Of a stretch of 64,000 bases of DNA, positions 53,095 to 60,913 are shown piece by piece. A model generated the notes under the pieces. That model did no database searches, was not told the origin of the DNA, and saw only the letters and a list, made by a program, of their open reading frames with translations. The position numbers and the translations under genes are program-made. Source of the DNA: Capillimicrobium parvum (lineage in GTDB: Bacteria > Actinomycetota > Thermoleophilia > Solirubrobacterales > Solirubrobacteraceae); assembly GCF_021172045.1 (NCBI RefSeq), contig NZ_CP087164.1, forward strand, positions 2,976,001 to 3,040,000, written 5' to 3'. Position 1 is the stretch's first letter. Every line of letters starts with the position of its first letter.

Positions 53095-53325
53095 ACGCCG
53101 TCCAGCATAGGAAGGCTGGGAGCTGCCGGCGGCCGCCTTTATGACCTTTTACGCCGGCGCGCTGCGTCAGCCGGTGGCGTCCGCCGCGGCCGGCGGCGTG
53201 CGGACACCCGTTCTCGGGCCGGCTGGGAGCGCACGCAGCGGCGCACGAGAGCGAATTGCGCTGCGCCGGCACCCCGCGCGCCATATGCTCGCCCGCGGAT
53301 TCGTCTCCCGAAAGGACTCCGGCCC

Positions 53326-53928
53326 ATGACCGCCCGCCTTCTGCCGTGCCTCGGCGCCGGCGCCGCCGCACTGCTCGTCGCGCTCCCCGGCGCGGCGGCG
53401 GCCAGGACGCGGACCGTCGACTGCACCGGCTCGCCACAGCGCTGCACGGCGACGTTCCGGCTCGGCGGCCTCGACACCGGCGACCGCCTCGCCGCTCGGC
53501 TGACCGACACCGACCTGCAGCTGCGGTCGGTGGCCCCGTCGTCGCCGAAGGTCCAGGCGGCCATCGGCTTCGACGGCTTCTCGATGCGCCTCGGCGGCTC
53601 GATCTTCGTCGCGCGCCTGAACGTCGTGGGGCCCGTGCCGCCCGGCGGCCGCGTGCGCTTCACGTTCGCCGTGCCGCCCCGGATGCGCTACTGCGGCGAC
53701 GTCCGCTTCGAGATCGACAGCTCCCCGATCCACCTGGGCGACCTGCAGGCCCACGGGCTCACGTGCCGCGCCGCGCGCCGCATCGCACGCAACTGCGTGT
53801 CGGGCATCGGCCCGGGCCGGGGCTGGGGCGCGCTCGAGGTCGACCGCACGGTCATCCTGCGCCGCCGCGCCCAGCGCGTCACGTTCGACCTGCGCAACGT
53901 GAACGCGAGCTGCGCGCCCAGCGGCTGA
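53326..53928 (+). CDS. Secreted hypothetical protein
   Basis: A 200-residue protein with a signal peptide (ALLVALPGAAAA, cleavage near residue 26). Six cysteines lie in the mature part (DCTGSPQRC, RMRYCGD, LTCRAARR, ARNCVSG, ASCAPSG), so disulfides are likely. It is rich in beta-type hydrophobic/hydrophilic alternation. I do not recognise a family. It is alone on this strand, convergent with the OsmC gene. Confidence 0.7.
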   Translation: MTARLLPCLGAGAAALLVALPGAAAARTRTVDCTGSPQRCTATFRLGGLDTGDRLAARLTDTDLQLRSVAPSSPKVQAAIGFDGFSMRLGGSIFVARLNVVGPVPPGGRVRFTFAVPPRMRYCGDVRFEIDSSPIHLGDLQAHGLTCRAARRIARNCVSGIGPGRGWGALEVDRTVILRRRAQRVTFDLRNVNASCAPSG

Positions 53929-53949
53929 GCCGCCCCGAAGCCCCGCAGA

Positions 53950-53972
53950 CGCGGTCGGGCGCCCGGGCCGCG
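53950..53972. terminator. Hairpin between convergent genes
   Basis: CGCGGTCGGG and CCGGGCCGCG pair at 8 of 10 positions around a 3-nt loop. It fills most of the 45-bp gap between the convergent secreted-protein and OsmC genes. No T-run; inferred as a bidirectional terminator. Confidence 0.4.
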
Positions 53973-53973
53973 T

Positions 53974-54399
53974 TCAGCCCTCCAGCTTGGCGTCCAGCGT
54001 GATCTCGCCCACGCCGGCCAGCGCCCGGCTCACCGGGCAGCCCTCCTTGGCACTGCGCGCGTGCTCCTGGAACGTCGCGTCGTCGATGCCCGGCACGCGT
54101 CCGACGGTGCTCAGCGCGATCGTCGTGATCGTCGGCGCGCCGTCGACGATGCGCAGCGTCACCGTCGCGTCGGTCGTCACCGACTCGGGCGGCGAGCCCG
54201 CCTCGGCGAGCATGTTCGACAGCGCCATCGAGAAGCACGACGCGTGCGCGGCGGCGATGAGCTGCTCCGGGTTCGCGCCCGGGCCGTCCTCGAAGCGCGA
54301 CTTGAACGAGTACTCGCCGCTGATGCTGTCGCCCGCGGTGAACGTGCCGCTGCCCGACCGCAGGTCGCCCTGCCATTGCGCTTGGCCCTTCGCTGGCAT
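53974..54399 (-). CDS. OsmC-family organic hydroperoxide reductase
   Basis: A 141-residue OsmC/Ohr protein. The two redox cysteines are in place: AAHASCFSMALSNML (about residue 55) and SAKEGCPVSRALAG (about 121). KGQAQWQGDLRSGSGTF and GANPEQLIAAAHASC mark OsmC rather than Ohr. It reduces organic peroxides with lipoyl-type thiols. Single gene between a convergent neighbour and the PP2C gene. Confidence 0.92.
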   Translation of the reverse strand: MPAKGQAQWQGDLRSGSGTFTAGDSISGEYSFKSRFEDGPGANPEQLIAAAHASCFSMALSNMLAEAGSPPESVTTDATVTLRIVDGAPTITTIALSTVGRVPGIDDATFQEHARSAKEGCPVSRALAGVGEITLDAKLEG

Positions 54400-54554
54400 C
54401 TGCGTCTCCTTCGACGTGGGGGAACGTCGTGAAGTATGGCTGGCCACGCCGCCAGGCCGCCGCCGTCGATGACGAGCGCCGGCCCATCGGGCTGAAGTCC
54501 TCGAGCGCGGCGGCGAACTCGGGATCGTCGAAGGTCCGCGGCTCGTGCGGGCCC

Positions 54555-55298
54555 TCAGGCCCAGATCGAATCCGGGCCGGGGCGCGCCGCGACGTCGGCG
54601 ACGACGACTGTGAGGTCGTCGCGCCCGCCGGCGTCCCGTGCGAGCGCGATGAGCCGGTCGGCGCACCGGTCGCGGGCGGCGATCTCCAGCGCCGCGCGGA
54701 CCTCGTCCTCGGAGACGACGTCGGTGAGGCCGTCCGAGCACAGCAGCAGCCGGTCGCCGGGCCGGGCGGCGTGGCGGGAGATGGTGGGCCGGCGCTCCGC
54801 GGCCCCGTCGAGGGCGGCGAGCACGACGTTGCGCTGCGGATGCGCGCGGGCCGCCTCGGCGGTCAGGTGGCCGGCGTCGACGAGGGCCTGGACGTAGCTG
54901 TCGTCGCGCGTCAGGGCGACGAGCCGCCCGTCGCGGTACAGGTATGCGCGCGAGTCGCCGATGTTCGCCACCGTGTAGTCGGCCTCGAGCGCCACGGCGG
55001 TCAGCGTCGTGCTCATCCCGCTCGCGGGCGGGCGGCACTCGGCGATGAACGCGATCGCGTCGTTGCCGCGCGCGACCGCCGCCTCGAGCGCGTCCGGCAG
55101 CGGTGCCTGCAGGCGGCACTTCTCGAGATGCGCGAGCGCGTCGATGACCGCCCGGCTGGCGACCTCCCCGGCGGCGTGGCCGCCGACGCCGTCGGCGACC
55201 GCGATCATCCTCGGGCTGGCGAAGACGGCGTCCTCGTTGTGCGTGCGTCGCGGGCCGGGGGCGCTGCGGACGGCGCACTCGAGCGTGAGCGTCGGCAC
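54555..55298 (-). CDS. PP2C-type protein serine/threonine phosphatase
   Basis: A 247-residue phosphatase. All metal-binding motifs are visible: RTHNEDAV, AVADGVGGHAAGE, STTLTAV, VANIGDSRAYLYRDG, LLLCSDGLTDVV and GGRDDLTVVV. There is no membrane segment, so the enzyme is cytosolic, like PstP catalytic domains and stress-pathway PP2Cs. No kinase gene is adjacent. It could serve the RsbA-like pathway encoded 3.5 kb away, but nothing proves it. Confidence 0.93.
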   Translation of the reverse strand: MPTLTLECAVRSAPGPRRTHNEDAVFASPRMIAVADGVGGHAAGEVASRAVIDALAHLEKCRLQAPLPDALEAAVARGNDAIAFIAECRPPASGMSTTLTAVALEADYTVANIGDSRAYLYRDGRLVALTRDDSYVQALVDAGHLTAEAARAHPQRNVVLAALDGAAERRPTISRHAARPGDRLLLCSDGLTDVVSEDEVRAALEIAARDRCADRLIALARDAGGRDDLTVVVADVAARPGPDSIWA

Positions 55299-55355
55299 GC
55301 GGCCATGGTACGGCGGCGCGGCGCGGCGTGGCCCGCGTCCGCGTCCGCGCCGGGC

Positions 55356-56138
55356 CTACGTCACCTCGCCGGGCAGGACGATCCCCGCCGTCGACCCCGC
55401 GTCGATCGGCATCGCCGTCCCGGTGACGAACGACGCCCGGTCCGAGCACAGCCAGACGACGGCGTCGGCCACCTCCTCGGGCCGGCCGAAGCGCTTGAGC
55501 GCCTGCGGCGACGCGAGCTCCTGGCGGCGCTCGTAGGGCTGCTGGAGGATCATCGCGGTCGCGATCGCCGCCGGGCACACCGCGTTGACGCGGATCTCGT
55601 GCGGGGCGCCCTCGATCGCCGCCGTCTTCGTCAGGCCGTTGACGCCGTGCTTGCTGGCCACATAGGCGCCGAGTGCGGGCGCGCCGATGAGGCCGGCCAG
55701 CGACGCCGTGTTGACGATCGCCCCGCCGCCGCCCTGCGCGGCCATCTGCGTCATCTGCGCCCTGAGGCCGAGCCAGACGCCCTTGAGGTTGACGTCCATG
55801 ATCAGGTCCCACTGGGCCTCTGTGGTGTCCGCGAGCGTCTCGGAGAGCTCCACCCCGGCGTTGTTGTGGGCGAAGTCGAGCCGGCCGTATGCGTCGACCA
55901 CGGCGCCCACGAGCGCCTCGTGGTCGGCGGCGCGGCGCACGTCGCCGGCGACGAACGCGGCGCGCCCGCCGGCGGCCTCGACGAGCCGGACGGTCTCGTC
56001 GCCGTCGTCACGGCGATCCTCGAGGTCGTTGACGACGACGGCGGCGCCCTCGCGCCCGAACGCGATCGCGGTGGCGCGGCCGATGCCGCCGGCGGCGCCG
56101 GTCACGAGCCCCGCTCTGCCGTCCATCAGTCCCGCCAT
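55356..56138 (-). CDS. Short-chain dehydrogenase/reductase
   Basis: A 260-residue classical SDR. The dinucleotide motif GAAGGIGRA (about residues 14-22), NNAGVE, the catalytic Ser in NTASLAGL, and YVASK (Tyr-xxx-Lys) are intact. The ATG at 56138 is 6 nt after AGGAGG; another, at 56126, overlaps the aldolase stop. NAD(P)-linked oxidation or reduction of an alcohol or ketone. The preceding aldolase gene overlaps it and supports a two-step pathway. Confidence 0.92.
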   Translation of the reverse strand: MAGLMDGRAGLVTGAAGGIGRATAIAFGREGAAVVVNDLEDRRDDGDETVRLVEAAGGRAAFVAGDVRRAADHEALVGAVVDAYGRLDFAHNNAGVELSETLADTTEAQWDLIMDVNLKGVWLGLRAQMTQMAAQGGGGAIVNTASLAGLIGAPALGAYVASKHGVNGLTKTAAIEGAPHEIRVNAVCPAAIATAMILQQPYERRQELASPQALKRFGRPEEVADAVVWLCSDRASFVTGTAMPIDAGSTAGIVLPGEVT

Positions 56139-56776
56139 GTGAGGCCTCCTTCTCCGGTGTGGACATCGCCGTCCCAGGCCAACGGCGCGGGCGCGCCGCG
56201 CAGCAGCCAGCCGACATGGGCCTGGTGCTCGACGGCCTCGGCCGCGGTCACCGCCGTCGCGAGGTCCGCGCCGACCGCGACGACGCCGTGGCCGTGCAGC
56301 AGCACCGCGCCGGCGGTGCCGAGCGACCCGGCGACCGCGGCGGCGAGCTCCGGAGACCCGGCCGGTGCGGCGGGCGCCACGCCGACGCGCCCGATCCCGT
56401 AGTAGGACATCTCCTCGGTCTGCGGCGAGATCGGCTCGCCGAGGAAGCTCCACGCCGTCGCATACGGGCTGTGGGTGTGCACGATCGCGCAGACGTCGGG
56501 CCGCGCGCCGTACACCGCGAGGTGCAGCCACAGCTCGCGCGACGGGCGGTGCCCGCCGTGCAGGACGCGGCCGCGCCCGTCGACGTCGACGAGGTCCTCC
56601 GGGCCCATCGCGTCGTAGTCGCGGCGCGACGGCGTGATGCGCAGGCCGTCGGCGATGCGCACGCTCGCGTTGCCCACCGTGCCCACGACGAAGCCGCGGG
56701 CGCGCAGGCCCCGCATCGCCTCGATGATCTCTTCCGGCCGGTTCACCAGTGCGCCATTCAACCGCACCGGCCGCAC
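56126..56776 (-). CDS. Class II aldolase/adducin-family protein
   Basis: A 216-residue aldolase with FVVGTVGNASVRIADGLRI, the zinc block AIVHTHSPYATAW and VLLHGHGVVAVGAD. It is a homologue of the protein at 22719-23363. It ends in overlap with the SDR gene by 13 nt. It begins 18 nt after the narK-like gene, so could be read on from the nitrate reductase operon, although the function is unrelated. Confidence 0.9.
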   Translation of the reverse strand: MRPVRLNGALVNRPEEIIEAMRGLRARGFVVGTVGNASVRIADGLRITPSRRDYDAMGPEDLVDVDGRGRVLHGGHRPSRELWLHLAVYGARPDVCAIVHTHSPYATAWSFLGEPISPQTEEMSYYGIGRVGVAPAAPAGSPELAAAVAGSLGTAGAVLLHGHGVVAVGADLATAVTAAEAVEHQAHVGWLLRGAPAPLAWDGDVHTGEGGLTWRD

Positions 56777-56794
56777 GGCAGCGGCGGACCGGCG

Positions 56795-58006
56795 TCAGCC
56801 GGGCGCCTTGACCGGTGCGTGCGCGGTGCGAGGGCGCACCGCCGCGAGTACCACCAGGCATGCGGCGGACACGAGCGCCATGAGCACGAACCCGAGCCCG
56901 TAGCCGCCGGTCGCCGACTTCACGATGCCCATGACCAGCGGCGGGAAGAAGCCGCCCAGGCCGCCGGCGGCGCCCACGACGCCGGTCACCGCGCCCACGC
57001 GGTCGGGGAACCACTCCGGCACCAGCTTGAAGACGGCGCCCGTCCCCAGCCCGAGGAAGACGGCCATCACCAGGCAGACGATGGTCAGCGGCACGATGTG
57101 CTTGTACGAGGCCGCGAGCAGCAGGGCGAGACCGGTCACGGAGATGAACGAGGCCAGCAGCACCCGAGCGGCGCCGATGCGGTCCGCCAGCCAGCCGCCC
57201 AGCGGGCGCGCGATGACCGCGAGCAGCGCGAACCCGGCGGCGCGTGCGCCGGCGTCGGACTTGGAGAGGTCGTGCACGCCGGTCAGGAGCTTCGGCAGGT
57301 AGAGGAACATCGCGACGAACCCGCCGAAGGCCATGAAGTAGAAGAGCGTCAGCGCCCACGCCCGGCCGCTGCTGCGGAACACCGACAGGGCGCCGAACAT
57401 GCCCGGGGCGGGGCCGGTCCGCGCCGCGCGCGGAGCGTCGCGGGCCAGCGCGTAGAACACGAAGGCGATCACGATGACCAGGCCCGTGGCCACCCAGAAC
57501 GGCGCGGCGAGGCCCCACGCGTCGGCGATGCGCGGCGCGGTCAGCCCGGCGACGACGGTCCCGCCCATCCCGGCGCCGTAGATGCCGAGCGCCGAGCCCT
57601 GGCGCTCCGGCGGATACCAGCCGTTGACGAACGGCACGCCGACCGCGAACGACGCGCCGGCAAAGCCGAGCAGGAAGCCGAAGACGATGATCGGCGTCAG
57701 CGAGTCGTGCCACAGGGCGAGCGCGATCAGCGGCAGCGGCGTGAACGCCATCAGCGCGGTGAACACCCGCCGCCCCCCGGCCCGGTCGGTCAGCCACCCG
57801 AGCGGGATGCGCATGAGCGAGCCCAGCAGCACCGGCACCGCCACCATCACCGAGCTCTGGAAGTCCGACAGGCCGAGGTCGTCCTGGATGTCGGGCGCGA
57901 GCGGGCCGAGCAGGCTCCACGCGTAGAAGCAGACCGCGAACGCGAGCGTCGCGAGGGCGAGCTCGGTCCCCGCGCTGCCGGCGCGCTCCTGCGGGGCGGT
58001 GCTCAT
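56795..58006 (-). CDS. narK: Nitrate/nitrite transporter (MFS, NNP type)
   Basis: A 403-residue permease of the nitrate/nitrite porter family. FAVCFYAWSLLGPLAPDI, the loop 2-3 RIPLGWLTDRAGGRRVF and the nitrate signatures GASFAVGVPFVNGWYPPERQ and AGGLGGFFPPLVMG mark the NNP group. Length fits the 12-helix NarK1/NarK2 single-domain form. The start overlaps the narI stop by 4 nt. It imports nitrate and/or exports nitrite for the reductase. Confidence 0.94.
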   Translation of the reverse strand: MSTAPQERAGSAGTELALATLAFAVCFYAWSLLGPLAPDIQDDLGLSDFQSSVMVAVPVLLGSLMRIPLGWLTDRAGGRRVFTALMAFTPLPLIALALWHDSLTPIIVFGFLLGFAGASFAVGVPFVNGWYPPERQGSALGIYGAGMGGTVVAGLTAPRIADAWGLAAPFWVATGLVIVIAFVFYALARDAPRAARTGPAPGMFGALSVFRSSGRAWALTLFYFMAFGGFVAMFLYLPKLLTGVHDLSKSDAGARAAGFALLAVIARPLGGWLADRIGAARVLLASFISVTGLALLLAASYKHIVPLTIVCLVMAVFLGLGTGAVFKLVPEWFPDRVGAVTGVVGAAGGLGGFFPPLVMGIVKSATGGYGLGFVLMALVSAACLVVLAAVRPRTAHAPVKAPG

Positions 58007-58710
58007 CGCCGGCGGGTCGGCGCCGCCGCGTAGCGTCGCCGGTAGAGGATGTACGGACGGCCGAGGTACTGCAGCGGGATGCTCCACGCGTGCACGAGGC
58101 GGCTGAACGGGAACAGCGCCCAGAAGCCCCAGGCCACGATCGCGTGGATCTGGTAGACGAGGTTGGCGTTCTCGACGGCGCTGACGTCCGGCTGCAGGAT
58201 GAACAGCGAGCGCCACCAGACCGCGATCGAGGAACGGTAGTTGTACGGCGACTCGGTGATGAGGTTGTGGGCGAACGTCATCCAGCAGCCGAGCCCGATC
58301 AGCACGACGAGGAAGAAGTAGACGAGCATGTCGGTGCGCGACGTGGTGCGCCGGACGCGGACGTTCGTCGCCCGCCGGTAGACGAGCCCGACGAACCCGA
58401 CGGCGGTCACGAGCCCGGCCACCCCGCCGGCGATCGCCGCGATCCACCGGTAGGTGTGCTCGGAGATCCCGACCGCGTCGGTGAACGACTCGGGGATCAG
58501 CAGCCCGATGACGTGCCCGCCGATCGCGGCCAGCGCGCCGTAGTGGAACGCGGGGCCGGCCCACCCCAGGATCTTGTGCTCGAACAGCTGCGTCGACCCG
58601 CTCGTCCAGCCGAACTGATCGGTGCGATAGCGCCACCAGTGTCCGACCAGGAAGCACACCACCGCGGCGTAGGGCAGGATGATCCACAGCAGGATCTCGC
58701 CGGCGCTCAT
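58003..58710 (-). CDS. narI: Respiratory nitrate reductase, cytochrome b gamma subunit
   Basis: A 235-residue membrane subunit with five hydrophobic segments. Histidines suitable as ligands of the two b hemes lie in FHYGALAAIGGHVIG and VYQIHAIVAWGF, and at VHAWS. It takes electrons from menaquinol and passes them to NarH. Overlaps narJ and narK by 4 nt at each end. Confidence 0.95.
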   Translation of the reverse strand: MSAGEILLWIILPYAAVVCFLVGHWWRYRTDQFGWTSGSTQLFEHKILGWAGPAFHYGALAAIGGHVIGLLIPESFTDAVGISEHTYRWIAAIAGGVAGLVTAVGFVGLVYRRATNVRVRRTTSRTDMLVYFFLVVLIGLGCWMTFAHNLITESPYNYRSSIAVWWRSLFILQPDVSAVENANLVYQIHAIVAWGFWALFPFSRLVHAWSIPLQYLGRPYILYRRRYAAAPTRRR

Positions 58711-59348
58711 GCGTGGACCCCTTCCGGCATCGCCTCGGGGGGCCCGTACGGCTCGAGGCCCACCGCCTCCTCGGGCGGGCCCTCGCGCGCCAGGCGGGCG
58801 ACCTCCGACCGCTCGGCGACGCTCAGCGCGGGCAGCAGCGCGGCGATCGCGTCGAGGACGTGGGCGTACGGGCTCTCGAGATCGTGCAGCGAGAGCCGCA
58901 GCAGCTCGATCGCCGGGCGGTGCTCGGCCAGCAGCGCCTCGCCATGCCCAGGCGGCGCGACCGCCGCGAACGCGAGCATGATCACCAGGTCGTCGGGCAG
59001 CTGCGCGGTGTCGAGCGGCAGCCCGGCGGTGCGGTAGAGCTTCTTGAGGCGCAGGAGCGCCATCCCGCGCTCGCGCGTGTCGCCGTGGGCGTAATAGGTG
59101 AGGTGCAGGCTGTTGCGGCGGCGCAGGTCGAAGGTCTCGACGTAGCGCGCGGCGAGGTCCGTCTGGTTGGCGTCCCAGCCGGCGAGGAAGCGCGCGAGCG
59201 CGGCCCGTACGGGTCCGTCGTCGAGCGCGGCGACCTCGGCGGCCAGCTCGTCGCGCGCCGCGGCCACGCGCGCATCGGGGTAGCGCAGGAGAAACGAGAG
59301 CAGGGCCCAGGGCGGCGGGACCTCGGGTGCGGGGCGCCGGCGTCTCAT
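58707..59348 (-). CDS. narJ: Nitrate reductase assembly chaperone
   Basis: A 213-residue helical NarJ/TorD-family chaperone, needed for molybdenum-cofactor loading of NarG. LLSFLLRYPDARVAA, the conserved YVETFDLRRRNSLHLTYYAHGDTR and LPDDLVIMLAFAAV are family blocks. Cytoplasmic; not part of the final enzyme. It overlaps narH by 4 nt. Confidence 0.95.
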   Translation of the reverse strand: MRRRRPAPEVPPPWALLSFLLRYPDARVAAARDELAAEVAALDDGPVRAALARFLAGWDANQTDLAARYVETFDLRRRNSLHLTYYAHGDTRERGMALLRLKKLYRTAGLPLDTAQLPDDLVIMLAFAAVAPPGHGEALLAEHRPAIELLRLSLHDLESPYAHVLDAIAALLPALSVAERSEVARLAREGPPEEAVGLEPYGPPEAMPEGVHA

Positions 59349-60913
59349 GCGCCGTGGTGCTCGTCGCGCTTGAGCAGGTCGATCACGTGGAAGCGCTCGC
59401 CGTCGTACGGCACGACGGGCGACGACGTGTCCGGCCGCGGGTCCACCGCGCCGCAGTTGCCCGGCCCGCCGGCGAAGTCCAGGCCGCAGCCGCCCTGCTC
59501 CTGCATGAGGCGCTCGCCCAGCTCGGCGTGCGCGGGCGGGATGACGTAGCGGTCCTCGTAGTCGGCGATCGCCAGGAGCCGGTACATGCGCTCGAGCTCG
59601 GGTCCGGTCAGCCCCACGAGCCCCGGCAACTCGTCGTCGGTCTCGCCCAGCACCTCGCGCTTGCGGATGTAGGAACGCATCGCGGCGAGGCGCTGCAGCA
59701 CGCCACGCACCGCCTCGACGTCGCCCGCGGTCAGCAGGTTCGCCAGGTACTCCATCGGGATGCGCATGTGCTCGATCGCCCCGAACACGTCGTCCGGGTC
59801 CGCCTCGTAGCCGTCACCCTCGAGCGTCGAGACGATCGGCGACAGCGGCGGCACGTACCAGACCATGGGCAGCGTGCGGAACTCGGGGTGCAGGGGCAGC
59901 GCGACCCCCCAGCGCATCGCCAGGTCGTAGATCGGCGAGCGCTGCGCCGCCTCGATCCAGTCGCGCGGGATGCCGTCGCGCGTAGCTGCGGCCTGCACTT
60001 CCTGGTCATCGGGGTCGAGGAAGACGTCGCGCTGGGCGGCCAGCAGGTCGCGCTCGTCGGGCACCGACGCGGCGGCCTGCACGCGGTCGGCGTCGTAGAG
60101 GACGAGGCCGAGGTAGCGGATGCGCCCGACGCAGGTCTCCGAGCAGATCGTCGGCTGGCCGATCTCGATGCGCGGGTAGCAGAGCGTGCACTTCTCGGCC
60201 TTGCCTGTGCGGTGGTTGAAGTAGACCTTTTTGTAGGGACATCCCGAGACGCAGTAGCGCCATCCGCGGCAGCGGTCCTGGTCGACGAGCACGATGCCGT
60301 CCTCCTCGCGCTTGTACATCGCGCCGGACGGGCACGACGCGACGCACGACGGGTTCAGGCAGTGCTCGCAGATCCGCGGCAGGAAGAACATGAACGCCTG
60401 CTCGTAGGTCATGCGCACCTGCTCCTGCATGTCGCGCAGATGCGGGTCGGCGGTCGCGTGCTCGGGGCCGCCGGCCAGACCCTCGTCCCAGTTCGGGCCC
60501 CACTCGAGGTTCATCGGCTTGCCGCTGAGCTGCGAGTGCGGCCGCGCCACGGGGTCCAGATCGGACAGCGGCGCGTCGACGAGCGTCTCGTAGTCGTAGG
60601 TGAACGGCTCGTAGTAGTCGTCGATGGCCGGCAGGTCGGGGTTGGAGAAGATCGTCAGCAGCTTCTTGATGCGCCCCCCGGCCTTCAGCCGCAGGTTGCC
60701 TTTTCGATCGAGCTCCCAGCCGCCGTTCCAGCGCGCCTGGTCGGACCACTGGCGCGGGTAGCCCTGCCCCGGGTTCGTCTCGACGTTGTTGAACCAGACG
60801 TACTCGGTGCCCGGCCGGTTCGTCCACACCTGCTTGCACGTCACCGAGCACGTGTGGCACCCGATGCACTTGTCGAGGTTCATGACCATCGCGACCTGGG
60901 CCTTGACGTGCAT
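59345..60913 (-). CDS. narH: Respiratory nitrate reductase, iron-sulfur beta subunit
   Basis: A 522-residue subunit beginning at the ATG that shares one base with the narG stop. The four Fe-S clusters are visible: CIGCHTCSVTCK (about residues 16-27), CEHCLNPSCVASC, CRGWRYCVSGC (Trp in place of a Cys as in the 3Fe-4S cluster of NarH) and CTLCYPRIEIGQPTIC. It wires NarI to NarG on the membrane side. Full length for the family. Confidence 0.96.
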   Translation of the reverse strand: MHVKAQVAMVMNLDKCIGCHTCSVTCKQVWTNRPGTEYVWFNNVETNPGQGYPRQWSDQARWNGGWELDRKGNLRLKAGGRIKKLLTIFSNPDLPAIDDYYEPFTYDYETLVDAPLSDLDPVARPHSQLSGKPMNLEWGPNWDEGLAGGPEHATADPHLRDMQEQVRMTYEQAFMFFLPRICEHCLNPSCVASCPSGAMYKREEDGIVLVDQDRCRGWRYCVSGCPYKKVYFNHRTGKAEKCTLCYPRIEIGQPTICSETCVGRIRYLGLVLYDADRVQAAASVPDERDLLAAQRDVFLDPDDQEVQAAATRDGIPRDWIEAAQRSPIYDLAMRWGVALPLHPEFRTLPMVWYVPPLSPIVSTLEGDGYEADPDDVFGAIEHMRIPMEYLANLLTAGDVEAVRGVLQRLAAMRSYIRKREVLGETDDELPGLVGLTGPELERMYRLLAIADYEDRYVIPPAHAELGERLMQEQGGCGLDFAGGPGNCGAVDPRPDTSSPVVPYDGERFHVIDLLKRDEHHGA